Shown here piece by piece: positions 1 through 5,778 of a DNA stretch of 16,894 bases. The stretch lies in the NCBI GenBank assembly GCA_024636595.1, contig JAGXGT010000149.1:1-16894 (forward strand), given 5' to 3'. A model generated the notes under the pieces. That model was not told the origin of the DNA, did no database searches, and was given only the letters and a program-made list of their open reading frames with translations. The DNA is from Sphingomonadales bacterium (GTDB taxonomy: Bacteria > Pseudomonadota > Alphaproteobacteria > Sphingomonadales > Sphingomonadaceae). How positions within the stretch are numbered: position 1 is the first letter of the stretch; every line of letters starts with the position of its first letter. The position numbers were made by a program, and so were the translations under genes.

Positions 1-89
1 GCTTTGGCGGAGGCGGCGGTTTCGGCGGCGGCGGATTCGGCGGAGGCGGCGGCAGCTTTGGCGGCGGCGGCGCGTCGGGGGGCTGGTGA
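1..89 (+). CDS. C-terminal tail of a TPM-domain membrane protein (partial, 5' end outside window)
   Basis: The frame that ends at the TGA of 87-89 reads as a nearly pure glycine/phenylalanine tail, with runs of four or five Gly broken by Phe or Ser and closing in ...GGGGASGGW. This low-complexity ending is typical of YgcG-type TPM-domain (TLP18.3/Psb32/MOLO-1) proteins, which have a periplasmic TPM domain, one membrane helix and a Gly-rich C-terminus. Only about 28 codons lie in the window, so the identification rests on this tail and on the next gene, which is also a TPM-type protein. The stop codon shares one base with the next start (TGATG), so the two genes are probably translationally coupled. 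In related bacteria a lemA gene often precedes such a pair; that would lie upstream of this window. Confidence 0.7.
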   Translation, partial: FGGGGGFGGGGFGGGGGSFGGGGASGGW

Positions 90-766
90 TGGGAAAAGTG
101 AACCAGTTTACACCAGCCGACCATGAGATCGTCACGTCGGCAGTCTCGCTGGCCGAAAAGTCCACAGACGGCGAAATCGTCACCATTGTCACCAGCGAAT
201 CCGATCATTACGGCGATGTCGCGTGGGCGATATCAGGTATGGTTGCCCTGACCGCGTTGCTCGTTATCAGCCTATTTCCAGATATTTACCTCAATATCAT
301 CAACTGGCTGTCCGGCGGCTGGAGCGGGTTAGACGCCCTGCCCTATTGGGCGCTGTTTGCCTTCACTGCGATGAAATTTTTCGGCACGAGGCTGGTGCTG
401 ATCTGGAAGCCGCTGCTGTTCGTGCTGATCCCGCCGCCAATCAAAAGGGCGCGCGTGCGCAAACGGGCGGTATCCTTGTTCCGGGTTTCGACGGACCATC
501 GGACGGTCGGGCGGACAGGGATATTGCTCTATCTCTCGATGCGCGAACATCGCGCGGAAATTGTCGCCGATGAAGCCATCGTTGCAAAAGTGGAGCCTGC
601 CATATGGGGCGATGCGATGATTGCGATGATCGATCTGGTGCGCATCGGTGCGCCGGGAGAAGGCATGGCCGAAGCGGTGCGGCAGATGGGTATAGTCCTG
701 TCCGAACATTTTCCGAAAACCGATCAGAACCCGAACGAACTGCCTGACCGGTTGATCGAACTCTGA
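89..766 (+). CDS. Second TPM-domain membrane protein
   Basis: A 225-residue protein starting at the ATG of 89, which overlaps the previous stop by one base. A GTG lies one codon upstream, but the ATG is the likelier start, behind a run of six G at about 77-82. An N-terminal TPM half with an acidic patch (DGEIVTIVTSESD, about residues 26-38) is followed by two hydrophobic segments at about residues 43-70 and 85-115. A basic stretch (PPPIKRARVRKR) and a C-terminal TPM half (GILLYLSMREHRAEIVAD) come next. This split arrangement is known for the second, shorter member of tandem TPM gene pairs. The biochemical role of these bacterial proteins is not established; a part in membrane protein or envelope maintenance is only inferred. 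Family assignment is fairly sure, function unknown. Confidence 0.8.
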   Translation: MGKVNQFTPADHEIVTSAVSLAEKSTDGEIVTIVTSESDHYGDVAWAISGMVALTALLVISLFPDIYLNIINWLSGGWSGLDALPYWALFAFTAMKFFGTRLVLIWKPLLFVLIPPPIKRARVRKRAVSLFRVSTDHRTVGRTGILLYLSMREHRAEIVADEAIVAKVEPAIWGDAMIAMIDLVRIGAPGEGMAEAVRQMGIVLSEHFPKTDQNPNELPDRLIEL

Positions 767-774
767 CAGCCCCT

Positions 775-836
775 TCACCCTGAGCTTGTCGAAGGGTGAT
801 TTTTGCGGCAGTCGTGCTTCGACAGGATCAGCACGA
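775..836. repeat. REP-like palindrome doublet (two inverted hairpins)
   Basis: Two 25-base hairpins lie head to head in the gap between the TPM gene and the Nudix gene. Unit 1 (775-799) pairs TCACCCT with AGGGTGA around the loop GAGCTTGTCGA. Unit 2 (812-836) pairs TCGTGCT with AGCACGA around TCGACAGGATC. Each has a 7-bp perfect stem and an 11-base loop. The loops match 9 of 11 when one unit is inverted, while the stems differ and remain paired. This is the layout of REP doublets/REPINs. Sequences of this type (TTCGACAAGCTCAGGGTGA and relatives) are familiar intergenic repeats in many proteobacterial genomes. The second unit ends 11 bases before the Nudix start and may affect its translation. 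Confidence 0.8.
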
Positions 837-847
837 ACGGGGTAGAA

Positions 848-1360
848 ATGTCCGACAATATCGAGGTCATGTGGGAAGGCCGGTTCATCACGGCGAAGCG
901 CGAAGGCAAGTGGGAATATGTGTCGCGCAGTCGCGGTATCAAGGCCGCGGTCATTCTCGCGATTGATGCAGGACATGTACTGCTGGTCGAACAATACCGG
1001 GTTCCACTGGGCAAGAATTGTATCGAATTGCCGGCCGGACTGGTTGGCGACCATGATGATAATGCCAATGAAGATAGCGCTCTGGCGGCGATCCGCGAGC
1101 TTGAAGAAGAAACAGGTTACCGGGCAGAGACAATGGAAAATTGCGGCGAATATTATTCGTCGCCGGGCATGGTGTCGGAAAGCTTCTCGCTGTTCAGGGC
1201 CGGTGGGCTACGCAAGGTCAGCGCGGGTGGCGGAGTAGACGGAGAAAATATCACCGTCCACCGGGTGGCGCTTGCCGAACTGAACGAATTCCTCGACCAA
1301 AAGCGCCGTGAAGGTGCCGGGATTGATGTGAGGCTGCTGCTGTTTTTGCAACCACGTTGA
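848..1360 (+). CDS. Nudix hydrolase, ADP-ribose pyrophosphatase type
   Basis: A 170-residue protein starting at the ATG of 848. A longer reading from a TTG at 803 would translate the REP-like repeat and was discarded. The Nudix box lies at residues 67-91: E75, seven residues, then R83-E84-L-E86-E87-E88-T-G90. The glycine-to-glutamate spacing is seven residues rather than the canonical five. A proline (P106, in SSPGMVSE) sits about 15 residues after the box, a known mark of the ADP-ribose pyrophosphatase subgroup. Such enzymes hydrolyse ADP-ribose to AMP and ribose 5-phosphate, needing Mg2+ bound by the box glutamates. No strong Shine-Dalgarno is visible, only a GGGG at 839-842. The gene faces the complex I subunit gene across a 150-base gap. 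Family call is firm; exact substrate is inferred. Confidence 0.9.
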   Translation: MSDNIEVMWEGRFITAKREGKWEYVSRSRGIKAAVILAIDAGHVLLVEQYRVPLGKNCIELPAGLVGDHDDNANEDSALAAIRELEEETGYRAETMENCGEYYSSPGMVSESFSLFRAGGLRKVSAGGGVDGENITVHRVALAELNEFLDQKRREGAGIDVRLLLFLQPR

Positions 1361-1422
1361 AATTATTCACCGAAGCAGGCTGGTGTCCATCTCCAGATAT
1401 TGGATCAAAGCGCCAAGACTGA

Positions 1423-1463
1423 AGGCTTTTCGGGGCGCGACTTGGTCGCATTCCCAAAAGGCT
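1423..1463. terminator. Long hairpin between convergent genes, possible bidirectional terminator
   Basis: The outer arms pair AGGCTTTTCGGG (1423-1434) with CCCAAAAGGCT (1453-1463) with one mismatch and one bulge. The inner arms GCGAC (1437-1441) and GTCGC (1445-1449) pair perfectly around a TTG loop. It lies between the stop of the Nudix gene (1360) and the stop of the complex I gene (1511). The T4/A4 segments are inside the stem, not after it, so this is not a classic Rho-independent terminator. Its position between two gene ends makes a termination or mRNA-end role plausible. Confidence 0.4.
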
Positions 1464-1510
1464 AGCGTGGAAGGTTCAGGAGATGAATTGCTGCCGTCGC
1501 AGGAATAGCG

Positions 1511-1789
1511 CTAACGAAAATTATCGGCGTAGGCCTGGATTTTCAGAGTCTTGTGCGGGGTTGGAATGACCGAATATGCGATCACATGCTTGTCGGCATA
1601 GGCTTTCGCCGCATCGCAGCTGTCAAAGTGCAGTTCGACCTGCCGTTGCGTATCACCGGACCCTGCCCAGCCGGTTAACGGATCGGGCTTGCGCGCTTCC
1701 GCCGGTTCAAATTCCAGCACCCATTTGTCGGTCAAGGCCCTGCCCGACTGCATTGCATTTCTGGGGATTTGATAAATTCGTGCGGTCAT
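1511..1789 (-). CDS. NDUFS4-like accessory subunit of respiratory complex I (ETC complex I subunit)
   Basis: A 92-residue protein beginning MTARIYQIPRNAMQSG and ending KIQAYADNFR. It matches the short ETC complex I subunit family (PF04800), the alphaproteobacterial counterpart of mitochondrial NDUFS4/18-kDa. Marks include the WVLEFEP block at about residues 23-29, DPLTGWAGSGDT at about 36-47 and the conserved KIQAYADNF tail. The protein binds at the peripheral arm of NADH:ubiquinone oxidoreductase and helps assembly or stability. It is normally encoded apart from the nuo operon, as here. It starts 24 bases downstream of the polyprenyl synthase stop on the same strand, so the two may share a transcript. 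After the TAG stop the same frame stays open for 47 further codons (see findings). Confidence 0.93.
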   Translation of the reverse strand: MTARIYQIPRNAMQSGRALTDKWVLEFEPAEARKPDPLTGWAGSGDTQRQVELHFDSCDAAKAYADKHVIAYSVIPTPHKTLKIQAYADNFR

Positions 1790-1813
1790 ATTCTGTTCCC
1801 GTCCTGAGCCGCT

Positions 1814-2827
1814 TCAATAAGCGCGTGAGATTGCAAATTCAACCGCTTCGGTCATCGCATCCTTGGCTTTTCCGGATGCGAAAATTCCAAGCGCGTCGAT
1901 GGCCCGCTGGCCATAATGCCGAGCCCTCGACATCGTATCGGTCATGGCTCCGGTTGACCGGATCAATCCGGTTGCCCGGGCCAGGTCTTCATCCGAGCTT
2001 TTGTGACCGATGATTGCATCTTTCCAGAATTTGCGGTCTTCTTCGCTGCCGCGGGAATAGGCCAGAATGACCGGAAGGGTGACCTTGCCTTCACGGAAAT
2101 CATCGCCGGCATCCTTGCCCATGGTTTCGCGGTCGGAGCTATAGTCGATCGCGTCATCGACCAGCTGGAAGGCGATGCCCAGATTACGACCGTAGCTGTC
2201 CAGCGCCAGTTCGATTTCCTCGTCGCATTCCGCGACAACAGCGGAAATTCGGCTGGCGGCGGCAAACAGGGCCGCCGTTTTGGCACCAATGATATCCAGA
2301 TAGCGGTCTTCGCTGGTCTCGATCTTGCGCTGGGCGGTCAGCTGATTGACTTCGCCTTCGGCGATCACAGCCGACGCATTGGACAATATCTTCAGGACTT
2401 TCAGGGAGCCATCCTCGACCATCAGTTCGAACGACCGGCTGAACAGAAAATCGCCGACCAGAACGGTGGCCGGATTGCCGAAGATGAGATTGGCAGCGGT
2501 CTTGCCGCGCCGCAAATCCGAACCATCGACAACATCATCATGCAGCAGGGTCGCGGTATGGATAAACTCTACTGCGGCCGCCAGTTTGAAATGGCGATCG
2601 CCCGGGTAGCCGATCAGCTTCGCCGCCGCCAGAGTCAGCATCGGCCGCATCCGCTTGCCTCCACCGGCGATCAGATGTCCCGCGAGCTCCGGGATGAGAG
2701 GAATTTCGGACTGCATCCGGTCAAGAATCACGCTGTTAACCTGATTCATGTCGCTGGCAACCAGTGACATGATGGGCTCAAGCGAAGGCGCGGTGTCCCG
2801 CCCGAATTGATGGACCGTTGCTGACAT
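1814..2827 (-). CDS. ispB: Polyprenyl diphosphate synthase (octaprenyl/decaprenyl type, ubiquinone side chain)
   Basis: A 337-residue trans-isoprenyl diphosphate synthase. It adds isopentenyl diphosphate units to an allylic primer to make the long side chain of ubiquinone. Visible marks are GGGKRMRP (residues 55-62, substrate lysine/arginine), the first Asp-rich motif DDVVD (97-101) followed by RRG, GNPATVLVGDFLFSR (117-131), the second Asp-rich motif DDAID (224-228), and GKD (237-239). Length and motifs fit IspB/DdsA; chain length cannot be read from sequence alone, and C50 is inferred from the sphingomonad context. The ATG at 2827 (MSATVHQF) was preferred to an in-frame GTG at 2851, whose extra residues (TCHIRCN) look non-coding; neither has a strong ribosome binding site. 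The gene diverges from the chorismate mutase gene. Confidence 0.95.
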   Translation of the reverse strand: MSATVHQFGRDTAPSLEPIMSLVASDMNQVNSVILDRMQSEIPLIPELAGHLIAGGGKRMRPMLTLAAAKLIGYPGDRHFKLAAAVEFIHTATLLHDDVVDGSDLRRGKTAANLIFGNPATVLVGDFLFSRSFELMVEDGSLKVLKILSNASAVIAEGEVNQLTAQRKIETSEDRYLDIIGAKTAALFAAASRISAVVAECDEEIELALDSYGRNLGIAFQLVDDAIDYSSDRETMGKDAGDDFREGKVTLPVILAYSRGSEEDRKFWKDAIIGHKSSDEDLARATGLIRSTGAMTDTMSRARHYGQRAIDALGIFASGKAKDAMTEAVEFAISRAY

Positions 2828-2886
2828 GTTGCACCGGATGTGGCAAGTCACTAGGGATAAGGCAAGTGAAATAAGACCTGTTGTGG

Positions 2887-2915
2887 TTGCATACCGCGTA
2901 AGTGGGGCAAATAGT
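2887..2915 (+). promoter_or_regulatory. Candidate promoter for chorismate mutase
   Basis: TTGCAT at 2887-2892 and AATAGT at 2910-2915 are separated by 17 bases and would start transcription about 20 bases before the ATG at 2943. Matches to the sigma-70 consensus are moderate (about 4 of 6 each). The 115-base divergent gap must also hold a promoter for the polyprenyl synthase; I could not pick a convincing one. Confidence 0.3.
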
Positions 2916-2942
2916 TAGCGGGCGGAAATCGGGCGACAAATC

Positions 2943-3227
2943 ATGGACGAAAAGCTGAAGCAATATCGGGAAAGCATCAACAATATCGATGCGGCGCTGG
3001 TTTTCATGCTGGCCGAACGTTTCAAGGTCACCCAGGCGGTTGGCGAATATAAGGCGAAGAACAGCCTGCCACCGGCCGATGGCGCGCGTGAAAAAGAGCA
3101 GATCGCTCGCCTGCGCCAGCTGGCCAGCGACGCCAATCTCGACCCTGAATTTTCAGAGAAATTCCTGCGCTTCATCATCGATGAAGTGATTCGTCACCAC
3201 GAACGGATCCGCGAGGGATCTGACTAG
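2943..3227 (+). CDS. Chorismate mutase, AroQ class, monofunctional
   Basis: A 94-residue, all-helical protein of the AroQ fold that converts chorismate to prephenate, the first step toward phenylalanine and tyrosine. Aligned by eye with the E. coli P-protein mutase domain, R9, R26, K37 and E50 take the places of the catalytic R11, R28, K39 and E52. The C-terminal helix carries EVIRHHE where E. coli has its Gln88 region, a pattern common in alphaproteobacterial mutases. Length fits a stand-alone mutase without prephenate dehydratase. The start ATG at 2943 has only a weak GGGCG upstream. Its TAG stop is read from the same CTAG tetramer (3224-3227) that gives the histidine kinase stop on the other strand. 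No signal peptide, so it is cytoplasmic. Confidence 0.92.
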   Translation: MDEKLKQYRESINNIDAALVFMLAERFKVTQAVGEYKAKNSLPPADGAREKEQIARLRQLASDANLDPEFSEKFLRFIIDEVIRHHERIREGSD

Positions 3228-4543
3228 GACTCTGTCCCTTCCGACTTGGGTAATCTGAGCCGCACCAACAATCCGCCGAGATCCTCGCTTTCTTCCAGCG
3301 ACACAGAGCCATCGTAAATTTCCGCGACATCACGCACGATTGCCAGTCCCAACCCGGTACCGGGCTTGCCGCTATCAAGCCGCGCGCCACGGTCAAATAT
3401 GCGTTGGCGCTCTTGCTCCGGAATACCGCGACCATCATCTTCGATCTGCAGTTCGACATATTCATCGTCGCTGTCCACGGTAATAAACACACTGCCACCG
3501 CCATATTTCGCAGCATTCTCGACCAGATTACCGATCATTTCGTCGAGATCCTGGCGCTCGACCGAGGCAACTGCATCCTTGTCTCCGTCAATATCGATCC
3601 GCACATGCGGATAGAGCCGCCCAACCGCACGTTCGACCGCTTGCAGGCTTTGCCAGACCTTGGCCCGGCTGTGCGCATGGCCGCGTCGGCCGACCGCCCG
3701 GGCGCGGGCCAGATGATGGTCGACCTGCCGCCGCATAACGCCAGCCTCGCGAATCACGGTATCAGCCAGGTCATCAGCCTTGGCGGTAGCGCTGTTCATG
3801 ATCACGGTGAGCGGAGTCTTCAGGGCATGGGCGAGATTTCCCGCGTGCCGCCGCGCCTCCTCTGCCTGCTTCTCATTATGATCGAGCAAGGCGTTCAGTT
3901 CGTCCACCATCGGCGTCACTTCGATCGGCATCGGCTCAAACACCCGGCGCTGCTGGCCGGTTCTCATCGCCGCAATGGCAATCCGGATCTTGCGCAGCGG
4001 CCAAAGGCCATAGAGCGTTTGCAGCGCAGCCATGCCGATCAGGCCGAGCGCCAAGATCAGGAAGCTGTTGATCAGTATGGATCGGATATTGGCAATCTGG
4101 GCATCCAGTCCGTCGCGGCTTTGCGCGACTTGAAAGAGCCACTTTGTGTCCGAGTCGGGCAGGATGATGGTGCGTTCAAGCAATCGCAGCGGCTCGTCCG
4201 GGAATTGTTTGCTGTCGTAGATATGGGTTTCCCGATCATCATGGGTGATGTTCGACTGCATCGTGCGGTCCCACAGCGACCGGGATGGAAAATCATCATG
4301 GCCTGCTCCGCTGATCTGCCAGTACAGGCCGCTATTGGGCTCGAGAAAGCGCTGGTCGCCCAGCGGACGGTTCAGGAAAACCTCGCCATCCGGGCCAATC
4401 TCGGCGGAGGCGATCATCGCGGTCAGCACATATTCCAGCTGGTTGTCGAAATTGCGGGTCACCGCATCGTTGAGAACCCGGTCCAGAGCCAAACCACCGC
4501 CAAACAGCAGCACGACAATCCAAGCTGCGGCAATGCCGATCAT
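3224..4543 (-). CDS. Sensor histidine kinase (PhoQ/QseC-like), partner of the adjacent response regulator
   Basis: A 439-residue inner-membrane kinase counted from the ATG at 4543. A first membrane helix (about residues 3-20) is followed by a periplasmic sensor of about 135 residues and a second helix (about 157-178). A HAMP-like linker follows. The H box is NLAHALKTPL with the phospho-accepting H239, then the N box LVENAAKYG (N343), G1 DDGRGIP (369-375) and G2 GTGLGLAIV (395-403). All catalytic motifs look intact. The same frame continues 33 codons upstream to a CTG at 4642 that overlaps the regulator stop (CTGA) and has AGAGGA nine bases before it. I think that longer form (472 residues, with a ...GSLGRR stub before the first helix) may be the true product, but it needs a CTG start. 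Its stop shares CTAG with the chorismate mutase. Confidence 0.93.
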   Translation of the reverse strand: MIGIAAAWIVVLLFGGGLALDRVLNDAVTRNFDNQLEYVLTAMIASAEIGPDGEVFLNRPLGDQRFLEPNSGLYWQISGAGHDDFPSRSLWDRTMQSNITHDDRETHIYDSKQFPDEPLRLLERTIILPDSDTKWLFQVAQSRDGLDAQIANIRSILINSFLILALGLIGMAALQTLYGLWPLRKIRIAIAAMRTGQQRRVFEPMPIEVTPMVDELNALLDHNEKQAEEARRHAGNLAHALKTPLTVIMNSATAKADDLADTVIREAGVMRRQVDHHLARARAVGRRGHAHSRAKVWQSLQAVERAVGRLYPHVRIDIDGDKDAVASVERQDLDEMIGNLVENAAKYGGGSVFITVDSDDEYVELQIEDDGRGIPEQERQRIFDRGARLDSGKPGTGLGLAIVRDVAEIYDGSVSLEESEDLGGLLVRLRLPKSEGTES

Positions 4544-4638
4544 CCGCCGGCCAAGCGAGCCGGTGGTCTGTGTGCCTAGCCGCGAATGGTTTGTTGGTGC
4601 CTTTTCATCGACCGGAATGTCTATCTGGCTGGATTCAT

Positions 4639-5304
4639 TCAGGCTTCGGGATCCTCTAGACTATAACCAAGCCCCCTGATTGTCGAAATGACCTCCGCTC
4701 CCAATTTCTTGCGGATGCGGGTTACGAACACTTCGATCGTATTGGAATCGCGGTCAAAATCCTGGTCGTAAATATGCTCGATCAGCTCGGTCCGGGACAC
4801 GACCTTGCCCTTGTGATGCATCAGGTAGGAGAGCAGTTTATATTCCTGCGCCGTCAGCTTGACCGGGCTGCCATCCAGCGTCACTTTGCCAGAGCGTGTG
4901 TCGAGACGCACGGCACCTGCGGTGAGTTCCGACGAGGCATTGCCCGATGCGCGGCGGATTAGCGCGCGCAGTCTGGCGATCAATTCTTCGGTCTGGAACG
5001 GTTTGGCGAGATAATCATCGGCACCCGCATCCAGTCCGGCCACTTTGTCCGACCAGCTGTCGCGGGCGGTCAGTACCAATACAGGAAAATTGCGCTCTTC
5101 CTTGCGCCAGCGATCCAGCACGGTCAGACCGTCAATTTCGGGCAGACCAAGATCCAGAATCACCGCGTCATAGTCCTCTGTCGAACCCATGAAATGGCCG
5201 TCCTCGCCATCTGTCGACAGGTCGATGGCGTAGCCATTGGCTTCCAATGTCGATTTGAGCTGCTGTCCCAGCGTGGGTTCGTCTTCAACGATCAAGACGC
5301 GCAT
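4639..5304 (-). CDS. OmpR/PhoP-type response regulator
   Basis: A 221-residue two-domain DNA-binding regulator. The receiver domain (residues 1-115) shows the acidic pair E7-D8, phospho-acceptor D51 (VILDLGLPEIDG), T79 and K101 (AKPF). The C-terminal winged helix (about 127-218) has the family pattern KLTAQEYKLLSYLM ... SRTELIEHIY ... NTIEVFVTRIRKKL ... IRGLGYSL. The ATG at 5304 is supported by a strong ribosome binding site, GGAGG at 5311-5315 (read on the - strand), six bases upstream. The kinase follows directly, its frame overlapping the stop. A small PepSY gene ends 97 bases upstream on the same strand, so the three probably form one unit. Such regulators usually bind 11-bp direct repeats; a candidate lies at 5736-5762. 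The target regulon cannot be told from this window. Confidence 0.95.
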   Translation of the reverse strand: MRVLIVEDEPTLGQQLKSTLEANGYAIDLSTDGEDGHFMGSTEDYDAVILDLGLPEIDGLTVLDRWRKEERNFPVLVLTARDSWSDKVAGLDAGADDYLAKPFQTEELIARLRALIRRASGNASSELTAGAVRLDTRSGKVTLDGSPVKLTAQEYKLLSYLMHHKGKVVSRTELIEHIYDQDFDRDSNTIEVFVTRIRKKLGAEVISTIRGLGYSLEDPEA

Positions 5305-5401
5305 GCTTGTCCTCCGAAATAGTGCTTTTCTGTGGCATAGCCTATATCACCATCCCGCAACCGCACAATGCTTTAGAAAATGTGGAAATCGCCGATATTG
5401 C

Positions 5402-5710
5402 TCAGCGGGTCTGACGCAGGATCGCTCCGGTTCGACCATCAACGTCAACGAATATCACCCGGCCATCGCGGATGAATTTCAGCCGATAAACTTGCGCCCC
5501 GGGATCGAATTCGGGGCCTATATATTCGCTGTCGCCCATTCTTGGCAAAACCCGGTCCTCGATGGAACGGATTGATTTTACCTGGCCGGCCATCATCTGC
5601 GCGCGCGCCTCATCCTGCTCGCCACGGCGATCCTTGGACGTCGCCATCTGAGGCACAAGAGCAATTCCGCCGAGCACCAGAAAGGGCAAAAAGATGAACT
5701 TCTTCAACAT
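5402..5710 (-). CDS. Small exported PepSY-domain protein
   Basis: A 102-residue protein from the ATG at 5710; a GTG two codons upstream is less likely, because GGGAAG sits about six bases before the ATG. Residues 1-22 form a Sec-type signal peptide (MLKK, hydrophobic FIFLPFLVLGGIALV), so the product is probably periplasmic. The mature part is charged (KDRRGEQDEARAQ) and then a PepSY-like domain with the usual YRLKFIRDGRVIFVDVDGRTGAIL ending, shown here only in outline (about residues 74-99). PepSY domains are known as inhibitors or binding modules. Genes of this type often precede a response regulator/kinase pair, as here. I infer that it modulates the kinase sensor domain, much as FeuN restrains FeuQ in rhizobia, but sequence cannot prove that. 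Confidence 0.8.
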   Translation of the reverse strand: MLKKFIFLPFLVLGGIALVPQMATSKDRRGEQDEARAQMMAGQVKSIRSIEDRVLPRMGDSEYIGPEFDPGAQVYRLKFIRDGRVIFVDVDGRTGAILRQTR

Positions 5711-5735
5711 GGTCACTTCCCTAGGCTCTGCGGTT

Positions 5736-5762
5736 TTAACATGACGTGAATGGCGGGTTCAG
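5736..5762 (-). promoter_or_regulatory. Candidate 11-bp direct-repeat operator upstream of the PepSY/RR/HK genes
   Basis: On the + strand TTAAC (5736-5740), TGAAT (5747-5751) and TTCAG (5758-5762) repeat with an exact 11-base period, following T-[TG]-[AC]-A. They lie 26 to 52 bases upstream of the PepSY start at 5710. Eleven-bp-spaced direct repeats are the usual binding pattern of OmpR/PhoB-family regulators, so autoregulation by the neighbouring regulator is plausible. The repeats are short and degenerate, and chance is not excluded. Confidence 0.35.
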
Positions 5763-5778
5763 GCTACAGTCCGCTCGA

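Noticed and set aside
803..847. TTG-initiated N-terminal extension of the Nudix protein
   Set aside because: It would translate the REP-like hairpin; the ATG at 848 fits the family.
2003..2767. 254-codon open frame on the + strand opposite the polyprenyl synthase
   Set aside because: Antisense to a gene with both Asp-rich motifs intact; no ribosome binding site or known domain.
2828..2851. GTG-initiated extension of the polyprenyl synthase
   Set aside because: The added residues are not typical of the family and have no better ribosome binding site.
3404..4579. 391-codon open frame on the + strand opposite the histidine kinase
   Set aside because: Antisense to a gene with every kinase motif; the translation is His/Arg/Gln-rich and low in recognisable domains, as expected for a shadow frame.
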